Assembly (NCBI GenBank): GCA_003523185.1
Contig: DPGN01000046.1
Coordinates: 43,339-60,544, forward strand
Reading direction: 5' to 3'
Source of the DNA: Halieaceae bacterium
Lineage (GTDB): Bacteria > Pseudomonadota > Gammaproteobacteria > Pseudomonadales > Halieaceae
DNA: 17,206 bases
Shown piece by piece: positions 1 to 6,849 of the stretch. A program made the position numbers and the translations under genes. The stretch's first letter is position 1. Each line of letters starts with the position of its first letter. The notes below the pieces were generated by a model that saw only the letters and a list, made by a program, of their open reading frames with translations, did not search any database and was not told the DNA's origin.

Positions 1-15
1 TTTTGATCCTGTCAT
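1..15 (-). CDS. tmk: Probable thymidylate kinase, first five codons only
   Basis: On the minus strand the mltG stop TGA (17-15) overlaps an ATG (15-13), giving TGATG, followed by codons for T, G, S and K before the window ends. Five residues identify nothing by themselves. The call rests on the conserved gammaproteobacterial order mltG-tmk-holB and on the fact that Tmk proteins often start with a short M-T-x-x-K stretch before the P-loop. The overlapping stop/start suggests translational coupling to mltG. Confidence 0.5.
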
Positions 16-1034
16 CACTTGGGGCTCGACCGATAATCCTTACGACGTTTGAGTTGATAGCGTCTCACATTTTCCTCGTGCTCGCTCAGGGTGCGACTGA
101 ACGCGTGACTACCATCCCCTTTTGCAACGAAATACAGCGCCTCTCCGTCTTTTGGATTCAGCGAAGCCACAATCGCCTCTTTTCCCGGGAGTGCAATGGG
201 CGTTGGCGGCAAGCCAGCAACTCGGTAGGTATTAAACTGATTGTTGTCATCCCGTAAATGCCGACGAGTAAGATTACCGTCGAATTCGTCACCCAGTCCG
301 TAGATAACCGTGGGATCGGTTTGGAGCCGCATGCCCAGCGCCAAACGCCGAGTAAACACTCCGGCTATTTCGGCACGCTCACTGGCAACCCCTGTCTCTT
401 TTTCGACGATCGAAGCCAAAATAAGAGCCTCGTAGGGGTCTTTCAGGGGTACGTTCTCGGTGCGCTTACTCCACGCATTCATCAAGGCGTCTCGCATTGC
501 GGCTCTTGCGCGCATCAGGACGTCAAGGTCCGTGTCGCCCGACTGGATAAGATAGGTCTCAGGGAGAAATAAGCCCTCGGGACTGGCATGGGGATTAATG
601 AGATTCAAAAGACGCTCATCATTAGCGCCTTCGAGTACTCTTGTTACCTCGGGATGTTCCCAAAGCGTCGCTAAAAACCAACCAAAAGTAACGCCTTCCG
701 GGATAGTGATGGGGTAGAGAATGACGTCATTCCTGTCCATTCGATCGAGCAGTTGGAGCACGGTCTCACCCGCAAAGAGCTGATACACTCCCCGCTTTAC
801 GACAAGGTCCTTTCCGCTCAACCGCAAACCGACCCGAATCTTGAGCGCGGAGTCGATCACTCCCTCGGATTCCAGGGTATTCAAAACCCTTATTAGCCCG
901 TCTCCTTGTTGAACCTCGAAAACACCCGGTTCCGCATTGAGATTGAGAGAATTATGGAGCGCATTTCGTGCCGATGAGACCAGAACAGTAGCGGCTAACA
1001 AGGAAAGAAGCGCCAGCGTCAACCCAGTTCGCAT
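15..1034 (-). CDS. mltG: Endolytic murein transglycosylase MltG (YceG family)
   Basis: Inner-membrane lytic transglycosylase that cuts nascent glycan strands inside the chain and helps terminate peptidoglycan polymerisation. With the start at 1034 the protein is 339 aa, the usual family size. It has one N-terminal membrane segment (about residues 4-21) followed by a periplasmic LysM-like part (about 36-105). The YceG catalytic core contains ASIVEKETGVASER (207-220), whose VEKET carries the family's catalytic Glu, and MRLQTDPTVIYGLG (235-248). The frame stays open up to 1100, inside fabF, but the Met at 1034 is preferred: it has AGGTG 5 nt upstream, lies 16 bp after the fabF stop and directly precedes the hydrophobic helix. 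It follows fabF without the usual pabC between them and ends in a TGATG overlap with the next gene. Confidence 0.93.
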   Translation of the reverse strand: MRTGLTLALLSLLAATVLVSSARNALHNSLNLNAEPGVFEVQQGDGLIRVLNTLESEGVIDSALKIRVGLRLSGKDLVVKRGVYQLFAGETVLQLLDRMDRNDVILYPITIPEGVTFGWFLATLWEHPEVTRVLEGANDERLLNLINPHASPEGLFLPETYLIQSGDTDLDVLMRARAAMRDALMNAWSKRTENVPLKDPYEALILASIVEKETGVASERAEIAGVFTRRLALGMRLQTDPTVIYGLGDEFDGNLTRRHLRDDNNQFNTYRVAGLPPTPIALPGKEAIVASLNPKDGEALYFVAKGDGSHAFSRTLSEHEENVRRYQLKRRKDYRSSPK

Positions 1035-1050
1035 CAGCACCTGATTGCGC

Positions 1051-2292
1051 TCAGCTGAACTTTTTAAAGACGAGCGTGCCGTTGGTGCCACCAAAGCCAA
1101 ACGAATTCGATACCGCGATATCGATCGATCGTTCCTGAGCCGTACCGGGCACGTAGTTTAAATCACAGCCGTCGTCTGGGTTTTCGAGATTGATCGTAGG
1201 CGGTGCCACACCATCACGGATCGCGAGAACCGAGAATATTGCCTCTACGGCACCAGCAGCGCCCAACAGATGTCCAATCATCGACTTTGTTGAGCTGACC
1301 GCCAAATCGTATGCGTGTTCCCCAAACACGCTCTTTATCGCCACCGTTTCGGCGATATCACCTGCTGGCGTCGACGTTCCATGAGCGTTGATGTAGTCCA
1401 CCTCAGAGGGGTTCATACCGGCATCCCGGAGTGCGTTTCGCATTGCCAGAGCAGCACCGCGTCCATCTTCGGGCGGTGACGTCATATGGTAAGCATCACC
1501 ACTCATACCAAAGCCAACCACTTCCGCATAAATCTTAGCGCCCCTAGCCTGAGCACTCTCTAGTGACTCAAGCATCATTACACCGGCGCCATCACCGAGT
1601 ACAAATCCGTCTCGGTCTTTGTCCCAAGGCCGCGAGGCGTGCTCAGGATCATCGTTACGCGTCGATAAAGCCCGCGCAGCTGCAAAACCACCTAAGCCAA
1701 CTGGTGTCGTACCCATCTCTGCGCCGCCTACCAACATTGCATCTGCATCACCGGCCGCAATCAGTCGGGCACCCAGGCCGATGCTGTGTGTGCCGGTCGT
1801 ACACGCAGTCACCATAGCCAGATTAGGTCCACGCAGATTGAACTCGATAGATAGATTACCGGCCACCATATTGATAATGGAGCCGGGAACAAAAAAGGGA
1901 GAAATTTTTCGAGGGCTTGAATTATTGAGTGTTAACGACATCTTCTCGATGAGCCCAATACCGCCTATGCCCGCCCCGACATTACAGCCAACTCGATCCT
2001 GATTTTCTTCCGTAATTTCGAGACCTGAGTCGCGCATAGCCTGAATGCCTGCGACCATTCCGTACTGAATGAATGCATCCATGCGCTTCGCGTCACGAGC
2101 CTCCAGGTAACCATCAGTCGAAAAATCATTGAGACTCGCGCTGAAACGAGTTGAGAAGGCAGACGCGTCAAAATGGTCAATTGGGCGAACCCCATTCACG
2201 CCATTGGTGACGCCACGCCATGTACTGTTAGCGTCCAAACCCAATGCGGTTATTGCACCCACACCAGTAACCACGACTCTGCGGTTGTTCAT
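1051..2292 (-). CDS. fabF: 3-oxoacyl-[acyl-carrier-protein] synthase II
   Basis: Beta-ketoacyl-ACP synthase II, a cytosolic homodimer that condenses malonyl-ACP with acyl-ACP during elongation in type II fatty acid synthesis. It is also the enzyme that extends palmitoleate to cis-vaccenate in relatives. The 413-aa length equals E. coli FabF. The Cys-His-His triad is visible: C164 in VTACTTGTHS, H304 in NAHGTSTP and H341 in SMIGHLLGAAGA, with the Lys of SSTKS at 336. The C-terminal NSFGFGGTN loop (396-404) is intact. The start ATG has a GGGGG Shine-Dalgarno about 5 nt upstream. It lies downstream of acpP but is separated from it by a hairpin terminator, so some of its expression probably comes from its own promoter. 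Confidence 0.97.
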   Translation of the reverse strand: MNNRRVVVTGVGAITALGLDANSTWRGVTNGVNGVRPIDHFDASAFSTRFSASLNDFSTDGYLEARDAKRMDAFIQYGMVAGIQAMRDSGLEITEENQDRVGCNVGAGIGGIGLIEKMSLTLNNSSPRKISPFFVPGSIINMVAGNLSIEFNLRGPNLAMVTACTTGTHSIGLGARLIAAGDADAMLVGGAEMGTTPVGLGGFAAARALSTRNDDPEHASRPWDKDRDGFVLGDGAGVMMLESLESAQARGAKIYAEVVGFGMSGDAYHMTSPPEDGRGAALAMRNALRDAGMNPSEVDYINAHGTSTPAGDIAETVAIKSVFGEHAYDLAVSSTKSMIGHLLGAAGAVEAIFSVLAIRDGVAPPTINLENPDDGCDLNYVPGTAQERSIDIAVSNSFGFGGTNGTLVFKKFS

Positions 2293-2320
2293 CTGTGCCC
2301 CCAGATTTATCAGATGAATT

Positions 2321-2329
2321 ATTGTACCA
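2321..2329 (-). promoter_or_regulatory. Candidate extended -10 promoter for fabF
   Basis: Read on the minus strand this is TGG-TACAAT, an extended -10 element (TGn plus a TATAAT-like hexamer with 5/6 matches). It lies just downstream of the acpP terminator and about 29 nt before the fabF ATG, so transcription would begin near 2314 with a leader of about 20 nt. No good -35 box is seen at the right distance, which is tolerable for extended -10 promoters. Inferred from motif and position only. Confidence 0.4.
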
Positions 2330-2333
2330 GCAT

Positions 2334-2366
2334 AAAAAAAAGCCGCCCTTACTGGAGCGGCTTTTT
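2334..2366 (-). terminator. Rho-independent terminator between acpP and fabF
   Basis: Arms AAGCCGC (2340-2346) and GCGGCTT (2357-2363) pair around a 10-nt loop. The A/T flanks extend the stem to 2337-2366, and on the minus strand it is followed by eight T residues (2341-2334). It lies 21 bp after the acpP stop codon. The opposite strand has a shorter T run, so it is chiefly a minus-strand terminator. Its place inside the fab operon implies a large step-down in transcription after acpP. Confidence 0.9.
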
Positions 2367-2386
2367 CACGAGATTAGTCTCTGGAT

Positions 2387-2623
2387 TTAAGCGAGATTCT
2401 CGTTGATGTAGTTAATAGCCAACTGAACAGTGGTGATCTGCTCGGCTTCTTCATCTGGAATTTCGGTATCGAACTCTTCCTCGAGCGCCATGACAAGCTC
2501 TACGGTATCGAGAGAGTCTGCGCCGAGATCATCAACGAATGATGACTCATTGCTCACTTCATCTTCTTTTACACCGAGCTGCTCTGCCACGATTTTCTTT
2601 ACGCGATCTTCAATATTGCTCAT
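2387..2623 (-). CDS. acpP: Acyl carrier protein
   Basis: Small acidic carrier that holds growing acyl chains on a 4'-phosphopantetheine arm for the Fab enzymes and for lipid A and phospholipid synthesis. The 78-aa product carries the DLGADSLDTVELVMALEEEF signature at 32-51, and the Ser37 of DSL is the phosphopantetheine attachment site. Length and four-helix pattern are typical. A good Shine-Dalgarno (AAGGGGA) precedes the ATG. It sits between fabG (99 bp upstream) and fabF. The terminator just downstream and a possible promoter upstream suggest a separate abundant transcript, matching the high cellular demand for ACP. Confidence 0.98.
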   Translation of the reverse strand: MSNIEDRVKKIVAEQLGVKEDEVSNESSFVDDLGADSLDTVELVMALEEEFDTEIPDEEAEQITTVQLAINYINENLA

Positions 2624-2678
2624 GACGTCCCCTTTCTGGTTTCCTGTTGTCGCCTTCCCTTAGACGGATAGCGTGCGG

Positions 2679-2707
2679 ATTTTACCTGTTATTGAACAGA
2701 TTAAAAC
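2679..2707 (-). promoter_or_regulatory. Possible acpP promoter with an inverted repeat
   Basis: On the minus strand a TAAAAT (2684-2679) lies about 55 nt before the acpP ATG. The matching -35 position (GTTTTA, 2707-2702) is poor. The spacer contains an inverted repeat, CTGTT-CAAT-AACAG (2699-2686), which could be a small operator or chance. The 99-bp gap after fabG in an otherwise tightly packed operon supports an internal promoter here, but the motif is weak. Confidence 0.35.
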
Positions 2708-2722
2708 CCGCATTTTTTCGCA

Positions 2723-3463
2723 TCACATGTACATGCCGCCGTTCACGTGAATGGTTTCACCCGTAATGTAGGCACTCGAGTCACTTGCCAAGAAGGCGAC
2801 CACTTTCGCGATCTCTTCTGGTTCGCCCAACCGCCCTAACGGTATTTGACCCAGCATCAGAGACTTCTGATCGTCCGTCAGCACTTTGGTCATGTCTGTA
2901 TCGATGAAGCCCGGTGCTACACAATTAACGGTTACTGCGCGAGACCCCAACTCTTTTGCCATTGCTCGAGACATACCCTCTGCGCCCGCTTTACTCGCTG
3001 CGTAGTTGGCTTGCCCCGCATTCCCCATCTGTCCAACGACAGACGAGATGTTGATGATGCGGCCCCATCGTGCCTTTGTCATTCCGCGCAAGCAGGCTTT
3101 ACTGACGGTAAACAGGGGATTCAAATTTGTCCCGATGACATCAGCCCACTCTTCATCCTTCATCCGCATCATTAGATTGTCACGCGTGATTCCAGCGTTG
3201 TTGACGAGAATGGTGGGCGCTCCGTGCGCCTCTGCAATTTGAGCAATCGTCGACTTTACGGCCTCACTGTCGCTCACGTCGAGGCGCATGCCCATGCCAC
3301 CCCACTCCGAAAGATGCGACGTTATCGTCTCTGCACCGGCATCCGAAGTCGCTGTGCCGATGACGGTGTGCCCTGCTCTAGCCAGTTCCTGAGCAATAGC
3401 TTTACCAATCCCACGGGTAGCACCGGTAACCAGCGCTACACGACTTTCTGTCGATCCACACAT
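2723..3463 (-). CDS. fabG: 3-oxoacyl-[acyl-carrier-protein] reductase
   Basis: NADPH-dependent reductase of the short-chain dehydrogenase superfamily; it reduces 3-oxoacyl-ACP to (R)-3-hydroxyacyl-ACP in each elongation cycle. The 246-aa protein shows the cofactor loop TGATRGIG (13-20), the NNAG motif (88-91), and the active site N113, S141, Y154 and K158, the last two in QANYAASKAG. The C-terminal TGETIHVNGGMYM is typical of FabG rather than of other SDR reductases. Its ATG lies 9 nt after the fabD stop, with AAGG formed by the stop codon and following bases, so it is probably translationally coupled to fabD. Confidence 0.96.
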   Translation of the reverse strand: MCGSTESRVALVTGATRGIGKAIAQELARAGHTVIGTATSDAGAETITSHLSEWGGMGMRLDVSDSEAVKSTIAQIAEAHGAPTILVNNAGITRDNLMMRMKDEEWADVIGTNLNPLFTVSKACLRGMTKARWGRIINISSVVGQMGNAGQANYAASKAGAEGMSRAMAKELGSRAVTVNCVAPGFIDTDMTKVLTDDQKSLMLGQIPLGRLGEPEEIAKVVAFLASDSSAYITGETIHVNGGMYM

Positions 3464-3472
3464 ATCTAAGCC

Positions 3473-4405
3473 TTACAGATCGGTTACGCCAGCTTCAATC
3501 GCGGCGACCGTCTCTATTGATTTAATAGGTACTGATTTGTCGATTCGTTTGCTCAACCCGCTGAGCACGTTTCCGGGGCCACATTCAACAAAGTGAGTGC
3601 ATCCCGCCTCACGTAATGTAGCCATGCACGTTGTCCACAAAACGGGCGCTGATATCTGCCTAACTAAGCTGTCTCGAATTGAATCCGCATTGCTTTGCAG
3701 CGAGCCATCCACATTACTGACAACCGGAAACTGTGGTGTAGACCAGTTGACGTCCTCAAAGGCTCGCTGCATCACCTCAGCTGCGGGCTGCATCAAGGGC
3801 GTATGGAACGGCGCGCTAACGGGTAGAGGCATCGCTCTGCGCGCACCCGCGTCTTTCAGGGCGGCTACTGCTGCATCAACCGCAGCCGAATGCCCCGCAA
3901 TAACAACCTGTCCGGGCGCATTAAAGTTCACTCCACCTACAAAGCAACCCGCCGTCGAAACGCCGTTGCATGTGTCCGTGACAACATCGTCATCGAGACC
4001 CATGACCACGGCCATGGCACCAACACCGACTGGGACCGCATCTTGCATAGCCGCGCCACGTTGCCGGACCAAGCGAACGCCGTCCGCCAAGGATAAGGTG
4101 CCCGCGCTGACGAGAGTCGAATACTCGCCTAAGCTGTGGCCCGCACCTGCTTCTGGCTGAAACGCACTGGCCTCACTGAACGCTCGAAAAAGCGCAACGC
4201 TGGCCGTCAGTATTGCCGGCTGGGTATATTCGGTTAGACCTAGTTTTTCCGCAGGTCCCTCCGATACCAATTGCCACAGATCATAGCCAAGAGCGTCGCT
4301 GGCCTCGGAAAAGGTATCGGACACAACTGAAAACGCGCCGGCTGCTTCCTCAAGCATCCCGACGCGCTGCGAACCCTGTCCGGGAAAAACGACGCCGAAC
4401 GACAT
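3473..4405 (-). CDS. fabD: Malonyl-CoA:ACP transacylase
   Basis: Transfers the malonyl group from CoA to ACP, supplying the extender unit to the condensing enzymes. From the Met at 4405 it is 310 aa, almost the same as E. coli FabD (309). FPGQGSQ opens the protein (7-13), the nucleophile S91 lies in GHSLGEYS, R116 in RQRG binds the malonyl carboxylate, and H201 in SAPFHTPLM completes the dyad. The frame is open further upstream into rpmF, but those residues are Arg/Thr-rich and unlike FabD. The start is only 4 bp after the rpmF stop and has no clear Shine-Dalgarno, so coupling to rpmF is likely. plsX and fabH, usual neighbours between rpmF and fabD, are missing. Confidence 0.96.
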   Translation of the reverse strand: MSFGVVFPGQGSQRVGMLEEAAGAFSVVSDTFSEASDALGYDLWQLVSEGPAEKLGLTEYTQPAILTASVALFRAFSEASAFQPEAGAGHSLGEYSTLVSAGTLSLADGVRLVRQRGAAMQDAVPVGVGAMAVVMGLDDDVVTDTCNGVSTAGCFVGGVNFNAPGQVVIAGHSAAVDAAVAALKDAGARRAMPLPVSAPFHTPLMQPAAEVMQRAFEDVNWSTPQFPVVSNVDGSLQSNADSIRDSLVRQISAPVLWTTCMATLREAGCTHFVECGPGNVLSGLSKRIDKSVPIKSIETVAAIEAGVTDL

Positions 4406-4409
4406 AGGT

Positions 4410-4592
4410 TTAGTCGTCGTTGTTTGTATCGATGACCTTCTGGCCCTTGTAGAAGCCATCGGCGCTTACGTGGTGACGACGACGCGTCTCACCTGACGTG
4501 CTATCTACAGTCAGTGTGGAACCACTTAGTGCATCGTGTGACCGACGCATACCGCGCTTAGAACGCGTTTTACGGTTTTGTTGAACAGCCAT
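4410..4592 (-). CDS. rpmF: 50S ribosomal protein L32
   Basis: Small basic protein of the large ribosomal subunit. The 60-aa product starts MAVQQNRKTRSKRGMRRSHD, the classic L32 opening, followed by the HHVSADGFYKGQKV segment (40-53). This is the zinc-free form seen in many gammaproteobacteria; no CxxC pairs are present. A GGGAGAG Shine-Dalgarno precedes the ATG. It follows yceD by 58 bp, the widely conserved yceD-rpmF pairing, and runs into fabD after 4 bp. Confidence 0.97.
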   Translation of the reverse strand: MAVQQNRKTRSKRGMRRSHDALSGSTLTVDSTSGETRRRHHVSADGFYKGQKVIDTNNDD

Positions 4593-4650
4593 GGTGCTCT
4601 CCCATCTCTTTAAGCGGCTCGGTGTAGGACACCGAATCCAGTATTAAGTT

Positions 4651-5190
4651 CTATCCCTTGTCGTCCTCTGCGTCAGGCGTCCTCAGTAACGCACCCAAAG
4701 CTGCGAACGGACTTTCCTTATCTTCGACGACATCCATTGTTAAGTCGCCAAACGCCCTCGATACGTCTTCGCAGTCACCCACCTCATGCATTGGCACTGC
4801 GGGCAACGCAAGGAGTAATTCTTCCTCTACCAGCGCATGGATGTCGCTGACATCACCGGCTATCAGCGGGTCATAACCCGATGGCAGCTCTTTAATCGAA
4901 TCCTCGTTCCAAACGACACAGAGACTGCTTTGGGTTGCCAGTTCCAGCTCACAATGAGAGAGGCAACGCTGACACTCTAGCGCCACAGTCATTTGCACTT
5001 TGACGTCAACAATGTACCGATGTTGCTCGTCTTTCCAGCACCTGAGCGTCGCGTGAGCAGGCTCTTCTCCGCTCGCGACGACAGCTTGTAATCGTGGCAT
5101 CCGAGTCACTAGCACATCACCTTCGACTTCGATGCCGCGGGAGGCCCAAGTTCGTAGCTCAGCCTCGCGTGGTAATGCAGTGTTCGACAT
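4651..5190 (-). CDS. yceD: YceD / DUF177 family protein (23S rRNA accumulation)
   Basis: Member of the YceD family, linked to 23S rRNA accumulation in bacteria and plastids and almost always encoded just before rpmF. The 179-aa product has the family's ECQRCL motif (about 73-78), the central LVEEELLLALPAVPMH segment (about 121-136), and the C-terminal SPFAALGALL block (159-168). The N-terminal pattern LP..........RG resembles E. coli YceD, so the first ATG is probably right. Only 8 nt separate this ATG from a very good -10 box and no Shine-Dalgarno can be seen, so the mRNA is likely leaderless. It is the first gene of the yceD-rpmF-fab operon and is divergent from yceF. Confidence 0.92.
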   Translation of the reverse strand: MSNTALPREAELRTWASRGIEVEGDVLVTRMPRLQAVVASGEEPAHATLRCWKDEQHRYIVDVKVQMTVALECQRCLSHCELELATQSSLCVVWNEDSIKELPSGYDPLIAGDVSDIHALVEEELLLALPAVPMHEVGDCEDVSRAFGDLTMDVVEDKESPFAALGALLRTPDAEDDKG

Positions 5191-5198
5191 GGCAGCGG

Positions 5199-5227
5199 AC
5201 TATACGTTCCGCGCCTTTAACTGTCAA
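5199..5227 (-). promoter_or_regulatory. Sigma-70 promoter of the yceD-rpmF-fab operon
   Basis: On the minus strand TTGACA (5227-5222, perfect) and TATAGT (5204-5199, 5/6) are separated by exactly 17 nt. Initiation would fall at about 5192-5190, at or next to the yceD ATG (5190). This is the best promoter match noticed in the window and fits an operon for a ribosomal protein and fatty acid synthesis. Confidence 0.8.
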
Positions 5228-5245
5228 AATCGAAAGCTGTCAAAA
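5221..5245. repeat. Direct repeat CTGTCAAAA at the yceD/yceF divergent promoter
   Basis: CTGTCAAAA occurs at 5221-5229 and again at 5237-5245, a 16-bp period. The first copy contains the -35 box of the yceD promoter, as TTGACAG on the minus strand. The second may be a regulator half-site, an upstream promoter remnant or chance. Confidence 0.5.
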
Positions 5246-5260
5246 ACTAACAAGACCAAT

Positions 5261-5845
5261 ATGCCCTCAAGAGATCCAGCGCTCATCCTTGCATCAACCT
5301 CGACGTACCGAGCCAACCTGCTTGACCGTCTGGGTATTCCTTTTGAGACAAGCGCACCTGCTATAGACGAATCTAGGTTACCCAATGAGACGTTTAGCGC
5401 CATGGCAGCACGCTTATCCCAAGCGAAAGCGAGGGCAATTAGACATCCCAATGCCTTGATTATTGGCTCTGATCAGGTTGCGGTGGTGGGCGACCAGCAA
5501 CTCCACAAACCGGGTTCTGTAAATCGTGCGGTAGAGCAATTGGAGTTCATCAGCGGCAGGACTGTTGAATTCTATACCGGGGTATCACTCTGGAATACCG
5601 CGACGGATGGCTGTCAAACCGAGGTTGTCCAGTATAAAGCGACACTCCGAGACCTTAACCGTCCTGAAATTGAGGCCTACGTTGCGGCCGACTCGCCACT
5701 GGACTGCGCAGGCGCTTTCAAGTGGGAGCGTTTAGGGATTTCGCTGATGCAAGCGCTCGAAGGCGCTGACCCTACTGCCCTGGAGGGCCTGCCCTTGATA
5801 AGCCTCTGCAACATGTTGCGCAATGAAGGCCTAGCGTTACCCTGA
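5261..5845 (+). CDS. yceF: Maf-family 7-methyl-GTP pyrophosphatase
   Basis: House-cleaning nucleotide pyrophosphatase. The sequence resembles the E. coli YceF branch, which hydrolyses 7-methyl-GTP, more than the dTTP/UTP-specific YhdE branch. The 194-aa protein has LILASTSTYRANLL (8-21) with the Maf S/T-x-x-R element, then IIGSDQVAVV (about 66-75) with the catalytic Asp, FYTGVSL, and the YceF-like stretches LDCAGAFKWERLGISL and LEGADPTALEGLPLISL. The start at 5261 is chosen because the family begins right before the LILAS strand; the 43 residues open upstream overlap yceD antisense and look non-coding. It is divergent from yceD (70 bp apart) and ends 9 bp inside the convergent rluC. No strong Shine-Dalgarno is visible. 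Confidence 0.92.
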   Translation: MPSRDPALILASTSTYRANLLDRLGIPFETSAPAIDESRLPNETFSAMAARLSQAKARAIRHPNALIIGSDQVAVVGDQQLHKPGSVNRAVEQLEFISGRTVEFYTGVSLWNTATDGCQTEVVQYKATLRDLNRPEIEAYVAADSPLDCAGAFKWERLGISLMQALEGADPTALEGLPLISLCNMLRNEGLALP

Positions 5846-6793
5846 GCTTTTGTTTCCAAACGAATCACATACCGCAGAGAGTTCGTCGTCGAGTGGCGCC
5901 TCGAAACGGTAGCGTCGCCCACCTAAGCGAAACTCCAAACGTTGTGCGTGTAGAAACAATCGTTTTAGACCGTGTGTCTTTGCGAGTGCCAGCTGGTCTT
6001 CAGATCCGTATTTGGGATCGCCAAGGATAGGATGACCTGCGTGCTGTGCGTGAACACGTATCTGGTGTGTCCTACCAGTCACGGGCTTGGCCTCAATCAA
6101 GGTCGCACCCCGATAACGCTCAACGACCCTAAAATCAGTCACGCTTCGCCGCCCCTCCGGTGTCACTCGAACGATGCGCTCGCCGGACGGAAGTGCAGAT
6201 TTCTCAAGAGATGCCTCAACGCGCGCTCGATGAGCCGGCCACTTGCCGGCAACCAGTGCAAGATAACGCTTATCGACACCGTCACCTCGCAGTAATGCAT
6301 GCAGCTCGCGCAGGACCGACGCGCGTTTCGCAATCATAACCAAACCCGATGTATCTCGATCGAGCCGATGAACAAGCTCCATGTACCGCTGCTCTGGAAA
6401 CATTTGTCGCAGCGACTCAATGAGCCCGAACTGGACCCCACTGCCACCGTGCACCGCAAGGCCTGTAGGTTTATCGATTACCATCAGCTCGTTATCGTTG
6501 TGCATGATGCTGCGGTCGATTCGTTGCGACCAACGATCTGGAACACGCCTCCCCTCTTCTCGTACCGCAACTGAGATGGGCGGTATTCGAATGACATCAC
6601 CAGTATTCAATTTGCGCTCAGGCTTGGCTCGTCCCTTATTAACGCGAACCTCCCCCGTCCTGATCGCTTTATAGATTCGTGTTTTCGGGACGCCGCCCAA
6701 TATCCGCATCAAGTAGTTATCGAGGCGCTGCCCCGATTCCTCGTCGGACAACTCAATGAATTGAACTCTGGATTCAGGTTGAGATTCAGACAC
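5837..6793 (-). CDS. rluC: 23S rRNA pseudouridine(955/2504/2580) synthase
   Basis: Isomerises three uridines of 23S rRNA to pseudouridine during large-subunit assembly. The 318-aa protein has an N-terminal S4 RNA-binding domain (about 21-75, including GQRLDNYLMRILGGVPKTRI) and a RluA-type catalytic domain with HRLDRDTSG (142-150), where D145 is the nucleophile, plus KPVTGRTHQIRVH. VNKGRAKPE and AVHGGSG are close to E. coli RluC, favouring RluC over RluD. The start codon is GTG (6793) with only a weak AGAG upstream. It is divergent from rne, the arrangement seen in E. coli and Pseudomonas, and its last codons overlap the end of yceF on the other strand. Confidence 0.93.
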   Translation of the reverse strand: MSESQPESRVQFIELSDEESGQRLDNYLMRILGGVPKTRIYKAIRTGEVRVNKGRAKPERKLNTGDVIRIPPISVAVREEGRRVPDRWSQRIDRSIMHNDNELMVIDKPTGLAVHGGSGVQFGLIESLRQMFPEQRYMELVHRLDRDTSGLVMIAKRASVLRELHALLRGDGVDKRYLALVAGKWPAHRARVEASLEKSALPSGERIVRVTPEGRRSVTDFRVVERYRGATLIEAKPVTGRTHQIRVHAQHAGHPILGDPKYGSEDQLALAKTHGLKRLFLHAQRLEFRLGGRRYRFEAPLDDELSAVCDSFGNKSSG

Positions 6794-6815
6794 CGTGCTC
6801 TACTTAACTCTTTGA

Positions 6816-6844
6816 TTGATGAATCAACACCCCAGTGCTATGCT
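6816..6844 (+). promoter_or_regulatory. Candidate sigma-70 promoter for rne
   Basis: TTGATG (6816-6821) and TATGCT (6839-6844) are 17 nt apart, each with 4/6 matches to consensus, giving a start near 6850-6852. The -35 lies within an inverted repeat TTGATT-GATG-AATCAA (6812-6827). The predicted start coincides with the 5' arm of a long leader stem, which supports the placement. No experimental support is available. Confidence 0.55.
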
Positions 6845-6849
6845 CCGCG

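Noticed and set aside
1035..1100. Longer mltG start at 1100 inside fabF
   Set aside because: It would add 22 non-conserved residues before the membrane helix; the Met at 1034 has a Shine-Dalgarno and gives the normal family layout.
2686..2699. Palindrome CTGTT-ATTG-AACAG upstream of acpP as a known lipid-regulator operator
   Set aside because: It does not resemble the FadR or FabR consensus as I know them, and 5-bp arms are easily found by chance.
4406..4459. Longer fabD start at 4459
   Set aside because: The extra 18 residues overlap rpmF in another frame, are basic and unlike FabD; the Met at 4405 begins the conserved FPGQGSQ N-terminus.
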